DNA of 64,000 nt. Origin: Mesorhizobium sp. Lineage in GTDB: Bacteria; Pseudomonadota; Alphaproteobacteria; Rhizobiales; Rhizobiaceae. The notes under the pieces were generated by a model, which saw nothing but the letters and a program-made list of their open reading frames with translations, did not search any database and was not told where the DNA came from. Position 1 is the first letter of the stretch; every line of letters begins with the position of its first letter. The stretch is from NCBI RefSeq assembly GCF_004963255.1, contig NZ_SUGA01000001.1, positions 372,001 through 436,000 of the forward strand, in the 5' to 3' direction. Positions 24,348 to 33,200 of the stretch are shown here, piece after piece. The translations under genes were made by a program, and so were the position numbers.

Positions 24348-26846
24348 CTATCCGCCGAGCCGGAAATAGGTGGCTGTGGCAGAGAACTGCGAGCCGTCGG
24401 CCTCAATCTCTTCAAGGATCTTGGGCAACAGCTCCGAGGCCGGCGTCGGCCTCGAGAACATGGCGGCCTGGATGTCCTTGGGCCCGGTGATCACCAGCAT
24501 GATCTGCGGCACCGCCTTGCCGGCCGCCTTGTCTGCGGCGGCAAGGCCGATCGGGATGTTGAAGGTCACCTTGTCGGTTTGCGCCACCATGCGGTCGTCA
24601 AGGTTGAAGGCGACGCCCTTGTGGTCGATCAGCATGATGTTGGAGACGAGTCCGCCGCCCGTATAGAGCGCGCCGCTGACCGGCGCACCATCCGGGATCG
24701 ATGTCTTGTCGAGCACAAGCTGCGGCTTCGCGGCCGAGCTTCGGTCGAGGAAGCGAAGGAAAGTCGGCACGCCGCACTGGGAGAGCGTGATGAGGCGCAC
24801 GCTGATGTCCGGCTCGATATGGAACCTGGTCTGGAAATCGTTGAGCAATTGTTCGAAGGGCTGGACCGCCGTTCCGTAGCCCTCGATCCTGGGGGCGCCG
24901 CCGGGTCCGGATGTCACGTTGGCGTAGAAGCAATTGCCGCCGCTGAAATCGCGCACCCAGGAGCGCTGCTCGTTCCACTTGGCCATGTCATCTTCCGCTG
25001 ACGGAAGCGACGGCTTTGGCACATTGATGGCGACGTCGGTCTCGGGCTGCTTTGTCGCCGGCTGTTGCGGCTGCTGCGCTGGCTGGGTTGGCGCGGTAGA
25101 CGTTTCCGGCGGGCTGGCTGTCGAGGTCTGCGCCTTCGGCGCTGATGGCGCAGGGGTCGGCTGCGTCGACGCCTGGCTTTGCGAAGCCGGGGGCGGGGAT
25201 GGGTTCGGCTTGGGCAGCTTGGAAAGCATGTCCACGAGGTCTTTCACGCTGGGCTTGGCTGCCGGCGGATTTGCCTCTTGCGCCGGCTTGTTCTCAGCCG
25301 CCTGGCTCGGTTCCGGCGCCTTGACCGCCGGCTCGCTTGCCGGCCGCGTCGGCTTCTGGCCTTCGGCCGTTGGCCCGGGAGCCGGCGCAGGCGACTGTTG
25401 CGCTGAGGGCTGCACCGGCTTGGTCTCGACCTGAGGCGTCTGGCTTTTGGCCTCGCTCGCCTGCTGAGTGGCTGGCTGCTCGACGGGCGTCTTGGCCTCC
25501 GCATCCGATTGGGCGGATGGCTTCGCGCTGTCAGGTTTCGGTGCTTCCGGCTGAGCCGCGGCCGGCGCCTGCGGCTGAGGTTTCGGCGTCTCCGCTTGCT
25601 GCGCCTCGGCCACTGGTTTGGCGGTCTCGATGGCCGGCTTCGGAGTCAGCGGCTTGGGTGTCTGCGCCACCGGCGTGGGCGCCAGGACGCCACCGAAATA
25701 GAGGCCCGCCGCCGCCAGGACGGCGATCGCCGCGGCGCCGCCGGCGATGGCAGGCATGCGCGAAGGCTTTTTGGGCGCGGCCGGTGCGGGCGCGCTGGCT
25801 GGAACGGCTGGCGCCGCGGGCCGTGGCTCCGAAAGGTAGGCGGGGCGCACATGCTCGACGAAACGCGGTTCGCCGGAAGGAGCCGGTGTCTGGGGCTTGG
25901 AGTCCGGCGGCGCCGTCCACCCGGCGCGCGGCAGGCCCGAGCGTTCGCGCGCGCCGAACGGCACCGGCGGCGGCAATGTCGGCTCAAGATCCTCACCGCG
26001 CGTTGCTCGGGCGATCTCGGCCATGCTGGCCGGCCGGTCGCGCGGATCCGGTTGCAGCATGGCTTCGATGAGTTCTTGGAAATCGGGATCTATATCCGAC
26101 AGGTCCGGTACGCTCCGGCGCTTCTCGATGACCTCGTACTGCGAGCCGCTCATGTCGAGCGGTTTGCCGCGCAGCGCCGCGGCCAGCACCAGGCCGAGGC
26201 TGTAGATATCCGATTGCTCGCTGACCTCGCCGCCATAGAGGCCGAGCTGCTCCGGCGAGACGTAATTATACTTGCCGGCGAATTTGCCGCCGATCAGCGT
26301 TTCGCCGCCGACGGTGGCCGAGCGCGCGATGCCGAAATCGATGATCTTGGCGCGCTCGACCCGGCCGCCGGGCAGGATGATGTTGTCCGGCGAGAGGTCG
26401 CGGTGCACCGCGCCCGCCTGATGCACGGCGCTCAAGCCCGAGGCGAGGCGGTGGCAAAGCCGGCGCACATCGTCGCTTGGCATCGGCCCGCGCCGCATCA
26501 TGTCGAACAGCGACTGGCCGTCCACGAACTCCATCGCGAGATAGGGGCGGCCGATCCCCGTATCGATGGTGAACACGTGGTAGCGCACCACCGCGTCATG
26601 CGATAGGTGGTTGAGGATCGACGCTTCCTTGCGGAACAGCGACAGGATCGTCTGGTCGCGGGCGAATTCGGGCAGCACAATCTTGATCGCCACATGGTCC
26701 CCGGTCTGGATGTTGTGACCGCGATAGACCTCACCCATGCCGCCGGACGCGATCCTCTCGTCGAGCTCGTAGATGCCGCTGAGCTGCGTGCCGACCCCAG
26801 CATAGGTGACGTTCGCCGAGATCCGGGTCTTGTCGTCGTCGCTCAT
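24348..26846 (-). CDS. ppkA: PpkA-type membrane Ser/Thr protein kinase of the T6SS
   Basis: An 832-residue Hanks-type kinase. The kinase domain covers about 25-285: glycine loop ASGGMGEVYRG, K55 in VAIKIVLPEF, catalytic HRDLSPDNII (D150), DFG at 170-172 and SPEQLGLYGGEVSEQSDIYS. A membrane helix lies at about 365-385. It is followed by a long Pro/Ala/Gln-rich periplasmic linker and a C-terminal globular domain of about 190 residues (from SYVRDFSGGNCFYANVTS-like sequence on) that I do not recognise. In other T6SS, PpkA phosphorylates Fha to trigger assembly. Its ATG overlaps the phosphatase stop (ATGA), showing the usual kinase/phosphatase pairing. The M at 26846 begins MSDDDKTRISANV. Confidence 0.92.
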   Translation of the reverse strand: MSDDDKTRISANVTYAGVGTQLSGIYELDERIASGGMGEVYRGHNIQTGDHVAIKIVLPEFARDQTILSLFRKEASILNHLSHDAVVRYHVFTIDTGIGRPYLAMEFVDGQSLFDMMRRGPMPSDDVRRLCHRLASGLSAVHQAGAVHRDLSPDNIILPGGRVERAKIIDFGIARSATVGGETLIGGKFAGKYNYVSPEQLGLYGGEVSEQSDIYSLGLVLAAALRGKPLDMSGSQYEVIEKRRSVPDLSDIDPDFQELIEAMLQPDPRDRPASMAEIARATRGEDLEPTLPPPVPFGARERSGLPRAGWTAPPDSKPQTPAPSGEPRFVEHVRPAYLSEPRPAAPAVPASAPAPAAPKKPSRMPAIAGGAAAIAVLAAAGLYFGGVLAPTPVAQTPKPLTPKPAIETAKPVAEAQQAETPKPQPQAPAAAQPEAPKPDSAKPSAQSDAEAKTPVEQPATQQASEAKSQTPQVETKPVQPSAQQSPAPAPGPTAEGQKPTRPASEPAVKAPEPSQAAENKPAQEANPPAAKPSVKDLVDMLSKLPKPNPSPPPASQSQASTQPTPAPSAPKAQTSTASPPETSTAPTQPAQQPQQPATKQPETDVAINVPKPSLPSAEDDMAKWNEQRSWVRDFSGGNCFYANVTSGPGGAPRIEGYGTAVQPFEQLLNDFQTRFHIEPDISVRLITLSQCGVPTFLRFLDRSSAAKPQLVLDKTSIPDGAPVSGALYTGGGLVSNIMLIDHKGVAFNLDDRMVAQTDKVTFNIPIGLAAADKAAGKAVPQIMLVITGPKDIQAAMFSRPTPASELLPKILEEIEADGSQFSATATYFRLGG

Positions 26847-27685
26847 CTGGCCAGGCCCTCCGATGCGGACCGATCCGGATGGGGCGCGCCGTTGCGCCCG
26901 CCGCCGATCTTCACAAGTACGATGGTCACATTGTCGGTACCGCCGCGCGCCAGCACCGTATCCAGGAGGGCCTGGCATGCCGCCCGCGGCGTGGCGGACC
27001 TGGCCGCGGCCTCGATCTCGGTGTCGCTGACATGCGCCGTCAGCCCGTCGGTGCCAAGGACGAAAACGTCGCCCGGCATTAATTCGCCCTGCTGGAAATC
27101 GATCTCGAGCTCGTCGCTGACGCCGACCGCATGCGTGATCACATTGCGGCGCGGCCAGGTGCGCGCCTCCTCGGCGCTGATCATGCCGCGGTCGAGCAGT
27201 TCCTGCACCTCGGTGTGATCCTTCGAGACCTGGAAGATCGAGCCGTTGCGCACGAGATAGATGCGGCTGTCGCCGGCCCACAGGCAGGCGAAGCGCCCGT
27301 CCATGGCAAGCAGGGCCGCGAAAGTGGAGCCGATGGTGATGCCGCGCGATCGCGATATGCCCCGGATCTCGGCATTGGCGCGGCTGAGCCGGTCCTCGAA
27401 GCGGGCGCGAAGGTCCGGCGCGGAACTCGCGATACCGATTGTCGCCAGATGGTCGACGATACTGGCCGAGGCGACCTCGCCGGCCTCATGCCCGCCCATG
27501 CCGTCGGCCACCACCCAGAGCCCGGTCTGCGGTTCGATGAGGTAATTGTCCTCATTGTGGTCGCGCACGCAGCCCTTGTGGCTCACGCCGAAGCTGTCGA
27601 TGGGAAGGCCGACAGTGCTCAATTTGCCACCAAGCGCTCGGCGAGCGTCCTCTGTGACCAGCCATGGGCCGCGTGCCCACGCCAC
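26843..27685 (-). CDS. pppA: PppA-type PP2C protein phosphatase of the T6SS
   Basis: A 280-residue PP2C-family phosphatase with the expected metal-site motifs: GCVRDHNEDN, VVADGMGGHEAGE, GSTFAAL, WAGDSRIYL, LGTDGLTAHV and GGTDNVTIVLV. It should reverse PpkA phosphorylation of Fha. The reading frame begins at GTG 27685; the nearby ATG at 27693 is out of frame. A TTG further in (about 27622, after GGTGG) is an alternative that would remove 21 residues. It is not fused to a TagF domain; a separate tagF lies at 42524. Confidence 0.9.
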   Translation of the reverse strand: MAWARGPWLVTEDARRALGGKLSTVGLPIDSFGVSHKGCVRDHNEDNYLIEPQTGLWVVADGMGGHEAGEVASASIVDHLATIGIASSAPDLRARFEDRLSRANAEIRGISRSRGITIGSTFAALLAMDGRFACLWAGDSRIYLVRNGSIFQVSKDHTEVQELLDRGMISAEEARTWPRRNVITHAVGVSDELEIDFQQGELMPGDVFVLGTDGLTAHVSDTEIEAAARSATPRAACQALLDTVLARGGTDNVTIVLVKIGGGRNGAPHPDRSASEGLAR

Positions 27686-27739
27686 TCTGCCATAAGCGTG
27701 TACATTAGAGTATCGAAATGAAGACGCGCTCCGGCCATC

Positions 27740-30700
27740 TCAGAACGCCTTCGGACAGCTGAAGCCTGACAAGGCTGGCAAGATCAGGGGGTTGGCCCCT
27801 GAGCCGGCCTGGATCGTGTAGGCGACATCGCGTCCGCCGATCACGAAGCGCGCCTCGGTGCTGGCGCCGTCGCCGCTGATCGTCGCCTTGTCGAAAAGCC
27901 GCTTCAACGCCCACGGCCCTTCGAATTTGAGCGCCGACTCGCGTCCGGGCATTTCCGGCATGAGGCTGAGGCTCGCCGATCCGGACGCGGCGCCGCTCGG
28001 CCATGTCACGATGCTCGGCGCGTTGCCGGCCTGGGCGCTTTGCACCGTCTGCCCGTCCACGTTGAGCACCGCGCTGTCGGCTTCGCTGTTCAGCGAGGTG
28101 GGTGTGAAGGTGATCGACACCAACGGCGTCGATCCGCCCGACGGGAAGAAGGCGGCGCGGATTTCCGCCGCCGCCTGGAATGCCTTCAAGGTCGATTTCG
28201 CAAGGTCCTTGCTGGAGCGCGCATTCTGCTTCCAGCTCCATTCCTGCCCGGTCATGTCGATCAGCGGCGCAAGGTTCTGCGCGAAGAAACGGTCCATCAG
28301 GCCGCCAGGCGCGAACAGCTTGGCGAAATCCGCCATCGAGATGTCCTCGCTGCTGTCGCCGGCGAAGGGATAGCGGCCGTTGACCGCCTCCTCGCAGGCG
28401 CGCGTCACCGTCTGGTCGAGGCTCTGGTTGAGGTTGGCGATCGAGGTCTCCGCGACATTGCCCTCGAATTCGTCCGCCGCCGCATTGACCATGCGCGCCA
28501 GCGGCTTGGGCAGACGCGAGACATTGGCCCGCAAGGTCGAGATCTGCAGCTGCAGATTGGCGTTGACGCGTTCGGTCTGCGTGGGGACATCGGCGGCGAG
28601 CTTCACGCTCTGAAAAATGTCGTGGAAGTTCTGCGTCAGCGCATCGAGCGGCCGGCGCCCGGGGTTGCCGCTGACCAATGCCTGGAACGAGCGGAACTGC
28701 GCCTCGACGCTCGCGCCGGCATTCTGCGCGACGGCCGCGCTTGTGCCAGCGCGGCTCTGCGACTTGCCGCCGGCGATCTGCAGGCCGATGCGGGCGAGGC
28801 CCTTGGCCATGCTCGCGGGATCCGGCTCAGTCGTCCCGGTGTCGCCCTGGCCGGCGGCAGGGTCCTTGGTTAACGCGGTCTCGTCGGCGATCGCCGTGAA
28901 CAGCTGGTCTAGAGGCGAGTCCGGCGCGGCTAGGGCGGAAAGCGCGAGATATTGCGGCTTGTCCTTCAGCATCGCCTTGAGCTTCAGCTGGTCGAGCACG
29001 CCGTTCCAGGCGGCGGCGAATTCCTTGCCGTAGCGGTCGATGAGTTCGGGACCGAGCTTGGGCAGGTCCTGGTCGATACCGCCCTGTTCGCCGCCGCCGC
29101 CGAGCACCCACCGGTCGTCGACGAGCATCTGCGCGATGCGCGACAGCTGCGGCAGGAAGAAGCGGTTGAACCCGGCACGCGTGTAAAGGCCGGGAACGCG
29201 GAGATCGGCGAGCTCGCTGCCGTCTATGCGCTCGAACAACAGCTGCGCTTCCGGACCGGCTTTCGCGGCGACGGAGAAATCCTGCAGCCTCGCCGCGTAG
29301 AGCGCCGACTTGATCTGCGCCGAGGCGCGGTCGGCAAGACTCATGCGTCCGAGCGAGCGCTGCGCGGCCTCGACCAGCGGCTGGTTGAGCGCGAAGGTTG
29401 GATCATAGGCGTCGTCGAGCGCAAGCATGGCGCGCAGATGCTTTTCGAGCTGCGCGCGGCCCTCGCGGTTGTTCTCGCCGGGATAGCGGTTCTCCTCCCA
29501 ATCCTGCTTCATCCAGGAGACGATCAGCTCGTCGTCGACCTTCGGCGCCTTGCCGCCCAGCATCAGATAGATCTTGAGCGGCTCGTAAAGCGCTATCGGA
29601 TCGGCCATCCTGGCCTGGATCGTCCGCTCGGCCTGCACCAGCAGCCGCGAGCGGAAGCTTCGCTCCAGTGCCTGCCGGTAGGCGGTCTTGGAAGCCGACA
29701 GCAGCCGCTCGCGCTGGCTGAGCCCGAACGTCTCCTCGATCGGCCTGCCCTGGTCGCCATTTTCGAAGCCCGCCGGCAGGTTGCGCAGCTGATCGAGCGG
29801 ACCGATGACGTTTTCGAGGTCGACGTCGGTCACCGTGGTGCTCTTCAGCAGGCTGTCGGCGCTGTCGCGATAATGCGCCATGGCTTGCCTTGTGGAGGCG
29901 ATCAGCTCTCTGTTGGCGAAGAAGCTGAGGCCCAGCACGCCGAGCGCCGACAAGGCAGCCAGCGCGATCGCGGCCAGGCCGCCGAACCTGGCGAGCCGGA
30001 TGCGGCGCTCGGCCGCCCTGTCGAACGAGACCCAGCCGGATTCCGGGAAGATCACCTTGGTCAGCAGGTCGTGCAGGAAGAAGCTCTTGCCGACGCCGGA
30101 AAGATGCGCCTGCGAAGCGCTGCCGAAACTGCGGCCGATCGCGCCCAGCACCTGGTCGAAGGGTGTCCCTTCCTGCGTGCCCGACGAGAAATAGAGCCCG
30201 CGCAGGCTGACATTGACTTGGCTGCGCGATGTGTCGAACAGGCTGCCGATGAACTGCGTTATCCGGTTCTTCAGCGCGCCGAACTGCGCCGGGAAGCCGA
30301 ACAGCGCGATCCGCGCCACCGGGTCGTTCTCTTCCTGCAGACGGTCGGCGACCTCTTCGGCGAGCCGCGTCGCCAGCCCGTCGAATTCCGCCGGCGCTTG
30401 ACCGGCCATATTCCTGGTGCGGTCAGCAGTCTGGAATGTCGCGCCCCACACCTTGCGCCGGCGCGCCTCGTCGAAATCGCCGAAATAATCCATGAAGCCG
30501 GCGACGAGATCGGCTTTGGTGAAGAGCAGATAGACCGGGAACTGGATCTTGAGCGTCTCGTGCAATTCGCGCAGGCGGCTCCTGATCTCGGTGACATGCG
30601 CGTCGAGCTGCCGGTCGTCGAAGCCGATGAGATCCGAGAGGCTGATGGCGAGGATGACGCCGTTGATCGGTTGCCTGGTGCGGTGTTTCTTGAGCAAGCC

Positions 30701-31270
30701 CAGGAAGGCGAGCCAGCTCGCTCTGTCGCGCTCGCGGTCGGACTCCTGCGTCGTATAGCGGCCAGCTGTATCGATCAGCACCGCTTCGTCGGTGAACCAC
30801 CAGTCGCAGGACCGCGTGCCGCCGACGCCGGCCACCGGCTGCGCGCTGCCAGAGCCGGCAAGCGGGAATTTCAGCCCGGAATTGACCAGGGCCGTCGTCT
30901 TGCCGGCGCCGGGCGGGCCGATGATGATGTACCAGGGAATGTCATAGAGGAAATTGCGCTTGCCGCTCGTCCGCTTCAGCGTCGCGATGGCTTCGCTCAT
31001 GCGTGCTTCGAGCACCTGGGAATCGTCGTTGCGCTCGTCGCCGCGCGCGATGGCCGCTTCGAGCGCCTTTTGCGCCTTGCGCCGCTGCCAGAAGCGGATC
31101 CCGTAGAACAGCGCGAGCGCCGCAACGCTGACGCCGATGATCGTGGCCCTCAGCCACACAGGACCAAGCGGGCGCGTATCGGCAAAGCGGATCAGCGGTC
31201 CGGCATACCAGACCGCCGCCGAGAAACCGGCAAGCGCAGCCAGGCTGAAGATCCGCAGCATCCAGCGCAT
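27740..31270 (-). CDS. tssM: TssM (IcmF), second copy in the locus (module A)
   Basis: A 1176-residue inner-membrane IcmF-family protein. Two helices at about 5-24 and 41-60, a cytoplasmic NTPase-like domain with Walker A GPPGAGKT (118-125), then a third helix at about 430-450 (GGLAAIALAALSALGVLGLS) and a long periplasmic region. The C-terminal beta-domain ends SGFSCPKAF. TssM bridges TssL and the TssJ lipoprotein in the envelope. It starts with an ATGA overlap on tssL and is followed by pppA after 54 bases. It shares overall architecture with the copy at 43048 but diverges clearly in sequence. Confidence 0.92.
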   Translation of the reverse strand: MRWMLRIFSLAALAGFSAAVWYAGPLIRFADTRPLGPVWLRATIIGVSVAALALFYGIRFWQRRKAQKALEAAIARGDERNDDSQVLEARMSEAIATLKRTSGKRNFLYDIPWYIIIGPPGAGKTTALVNSGLKFPLAGSGSAQPVAGVGGTRSCDWWFTDEAVLIDTAGRYTTQESDRERDRASWLAFLGLLKKHRTRQPINGVILAISLSDLIGFDDRQLDAHVTEIRSRLRELHETLKIQFPVYLLFTKADLVAGFMDYFGDFDEARRRKVWGATFQTADRTRNMAGQAPAEFDGLATRLAEEVADRLQEENDPVARIALFGFPAQFGALKNRITQFIGSLFDTSRSQVNVSLRGLYFSSGTQEGTPFDQVLGAIGRSFGSASQAHLSGVGKSFFLHDLLTKVIFPESGWVSFDRAAERRIRLARFGGLAAIALAALSALGVLGLSFFANRELIASTRQAMAHYRDSADSLLKSTTVTDVDLENVIGPLDQLRNLPAGFENGDQGRPIEETFGLSQRERLLSASKTAYRQALERSFRSRLLVQAERTIQARMADPIALYEPLKIYLMLGGKAPKVDDELIVSWMKQDWEENRYPGENNREGRAQLEKHLRAMLALDDAYDPTFALNQPLVEAAQRSLGRMSLADRASAQIKSALYAARLQDFSVAAKAGPEAQLLFERIDGSELADLRVPGLYTRAGFNRFFLPQLSRIAQMLVDDRWVLGGGGEQGGIDQDLPKLGPELIDRYGKEFAAAWNGVLDQLKLKAMLKDKPQYLALSALAAPDSPLDQLFTAIADETALTKDPAAGQGDTGTTEPDPASMAKGLARIGLQIAGGKSQSRAGTSAAVAQNAGASVEAQFRSFQALVSGNPGRRPLDALTQNFHDIFQSVKLAADVPTQTERVNANLQLQISTLRANVSRLPKPLARMVNAAADEFEGNVAETSIANLNQSLDQTVTRACEEAVNGRYPFAGDSSEDISMADFAKLFAPGGLMDRFFAQNLAPLIDMTGQEWSWKQNARSSKDLAKSTLKAFQAAAEIRAAFFPSGGSTPLVSITFTPTSLNSEADSAVLNVDGQTVQSAQAGNAPSIVTWPSGAASGSASLSLMPEMPGRESALKFEGPWALKRLFDKATISGDGASTEARFVIGGRDVAYTIQAGSGANPLILPALSGFSCPKAF

Positions 31271-32802
31271 CAGCCGCCGTTCTCCACAGCACTGGTCTGC
31301 AAGCTCTCCTGTTTCGGGATCATCACGTCGACGCGGCGATTCTTGGCGCGGCCGTCCGCCGTGCCGTTGTCGGCGATCGGTTCGTCCTCGCCCTTGCCGT
31401 CGGCACTCAGCCGCGAGGGGTCCTTCACCTGCTTGGCCATTATTGCCTGGACGGCCTTGGCGCGAGCGACCGAGAGGTCGAAATTCGATTTGAACTGGCT
31501 CGATTTCTTCGGCTTCACATTATCGGTGTGGCCGACGATCCGGATCGGCCCGGATTCGGCGTCAAGCGTGGTGGCGATGTCGGTCGCGATCGGCTGGAAC
31601 TGCGGCTTCGGCTCCGCCTGGCCGGGCGCGAATAGAAGCTGGTTGTTGATCTCGATGACGATGAAAGCGCCTTTCTCGCCGACGCTCAGCCCGCCTCCGG
31701 CGATCTCCTTGGCAAGGGCGGCGCGGATGCGGTCGATCTGGGCGGTGTCCGGAACAGCGGGCGGCGGCGGGGCGGCTTGCTCCGGCTCAGTGGGCGCCGC
31801 CACGCTGGCGCGCTCTATGGTGACGGGCGTCGATGGATTGAGCGCCAGCAACTCGCCAGCGGTCGCGTCGCCTTCATCGGTGATCAGCACCCGCAGCCCG
31901 AAGAAGGCCGCCGTGACCAGCGTCGCCGCGGCGGCCGCGACCGCCCAGAGCGGCAGCCGCGCCCTCGGCTTCGGCAGCGCCGCCGCCATGCCTTGCCAGT
32001 GGGGCGAGATGTCTTCGCCGGCGCGCGGCTTGAAGTAGCGCAGCGTGTCGTAGACGTCGCGCCGGACGCGTTCGAGCGTATCTCGTTCCTTGGCCAGCCC
32101 GCGATACTGGCCCTCGAAGCCCACAGACAGGCAGGCATGCATCAGTTCGAGCAGGTCGTAATGCGCTTCCGGCGTGGCGAGGATGTTGTTGAGCGCTCCG
32201 TAGAAACCGGCGCCGGTCGGTTGGGTGTGAAAGAACCGCGCCACCAGGGCGTGCTGAAGCCAACTGTCCTTGCTCGGCCAGGGCAGATTGCCGACAAGGT
32301 CGTCGGCGGTTTCGCAAAGGGCGAATTTGGCGATGCGTGCGTCTTCCTCGGCTACCCCTGCCTTCGCGATTGAAAGGTCGAAGGTCTCGATCGCGTCGGC
32401 AATATGCTCCGCCAAGGGTGCGGCTTGCCGGTCGACCGGCATCAGCCGCAATTGACCGAGAAGCATCAACAGCGGGGCCGCCGCGGCAAGGATCGGATTG
32501 GCGGCAGCGTATTTCACGCTGGAGGCGGCGTCGAGCAGGGCATCCTGCTGCACCCCCGGCGCCGCATTTGCGGCCGCTCCCGGAGCTGGCCCTTGGAAGA
32601 GCACGGTTCCGGACGACCAGCCGGTAGGCATCTGCCGGCCGCCACCGGGATCGAACACCGTCGCTTCGCGGGAAGGCGATAGAGCTGGCCGCACGCTTTC
32701 CGGACCGGATCCCTCGGCAGCCGCAAGGGGTTTCTGCTTCGGTCGCGGCGCGCGGATGACGGTCTTGTCCGCCGGCCCGGAGGGGTGGTCCTTCGAGCTC
32801 AT
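31270..32802 (-). CDS. tssL: TssL (DotU/ImpK) with OmpA-type extension, second copy (module A)
   Basis: A 510-residue protein. Residues 1-90 are a proline-rich, probably disordered cytoplasmic tail. The DotU domain spans about 95-270 (LLELMHACLSVGFEGQYRG is typical), one membrane helix lies at 283-307, and an OmpA/peptidoglycan-binding domain covers about 385-505 with IVGHTDN at 422-428 and NRRVDVMI near the end. It anchors the T6SS membrane complex to the wall. The ATG at 32802 (MSSKDHPSG) is preferred over one nine codons upstream. A 398-base gap with repeats separates it from fha. Confidence 0.92.
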   Translation of the reverse strand: MSSKDHPSGPADKTVIRAPRPKQKPLAAAEGSGPESVRPALSPSREATVFDPGGGRQMPTGWSSGTVLFQGPAPGAAANAAPGVQQDALLDAASSVKYAAANPILAAAAPLLMLLGQLRLMPVDRQAAPLAEHIADAIETFDLSIAKAGVAEEDARIAKFALCETADDLVGNLPWPSKDSWLQHALVARFFHTQPTGAGFYGALNNILATPEAHYDLLELMHACLSVGFEGQYRGLAKERDTLERVRRDVYDTLRYFKPRAGEDISPHWQGMAAALPKPRARLPLWAVAAAAATLVTAAFFGLRVLITDEGDATAGELLALNPSTPVTIERASVAAPTEPEQAAPPPPAVPDTAQIDRIRAALAKEIAGGGLSVGEKGAFIVIEINNQLLFAPGQAEPKPQFQPIATDIATTLDAESGPIRIVGHTDNVKPKKSSQFKSNFDLSVARAKAVQAIMAKQVKDPSRLSADGKGEDEPIADNGTADGRAKNRRVDVMIPKQESLQTSAVENGG

Positions 32803-33089
32803 CGGCGGCGCCCCGCGTTCAAGCCGCAAGGGGCATGTTCTCGATCGGGGAAACGCGTTTCAGGCTGAACCTCGGCGGCGGGCCGCTTGGAAAGGCTCAT
32901 CTCGCCGAAACATGACATTGCTGCACACGCCCCAAGCCTCGCCGCCTTGCCCGCCGGGCTGGCGTCCCTGTGCATTCTAGTCGCCCGGATACCCAATTGA
33001 AACGGGCCGCCGATTGAAATCCGGAAGCAAGATGCTCGAAGCGGCGTCTTCTTCTATGAGACCCGTCACATACGGCCGGCGCGGTTAGA

Positions 33090-33132
33090 GCAATTCCAGG
33101 AAAAGTGTGAGCGGTTTTCCGTCTGGAATTGC
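33090..33132. repeat. dispersed palindromic repeat, copy 2
   Basis: GCAATTCCAG (33090-33099) and CTGGAATTGC (33123-33132) are perfect 10-base arms around AAAAGTGTGAGCGGTTTTC-like inner sequence. Same family as copies at 19522, 34328 and 38443. Confidence 0.75.
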
Positions 33133-33149
33133 GTGAAAACAAGAAGATG

Positions 33150-33186
33150 GCGCATTTCACCGTTTCCGTGAAACGGTGAAATGCGC
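33150..33186 (-). terminator. long 16-bp hairpin after module A fha
   Basis: GCGCATTTCACCGTTT (33150-33165) pairs perfectly with AAACGGTGAAATGCGC (33171-33186) across a five-base loop. It begins 15 bases past the fha stop. It is part of the repeat family (the TTTCCGTGAAACGGTGAA core recurs at 38496-38512) and could stop or stabilise the fha transcript. Confidence 0.65.
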
Positions 33187-33200
33187 TTGGGCCCGTGCGT

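Larger units (their letters stand above)
32803..33200. other. intergenic region between fha and tssL of module A
   Basis: No supported gene. It holds a dispersed palindrome at 33090-33132 and a 16-bp hairpin at 33150-33186 just after the fha stop. The part nearer tssL (32803-33060) could hold a promoter for tssL-tssM-pppA-ppkA, but no consensus box was recognised. Confidence 0.6.

Noticed and set aside
26847..27281. N-terminal extension of ppkA into the phosphatase gene
   Set aside because: The extension is antisense-like Arg/His-rich sequence; the ATG at 26846 overlaps the pppA stop as expected.
28952..32038. 1028-residue open frame on the plus strand opposite tssL-tssM of module A
   Set aside because: It crosses two real genes in antisense and has no recognisable motif; long antisense frames are expected at this GC content.
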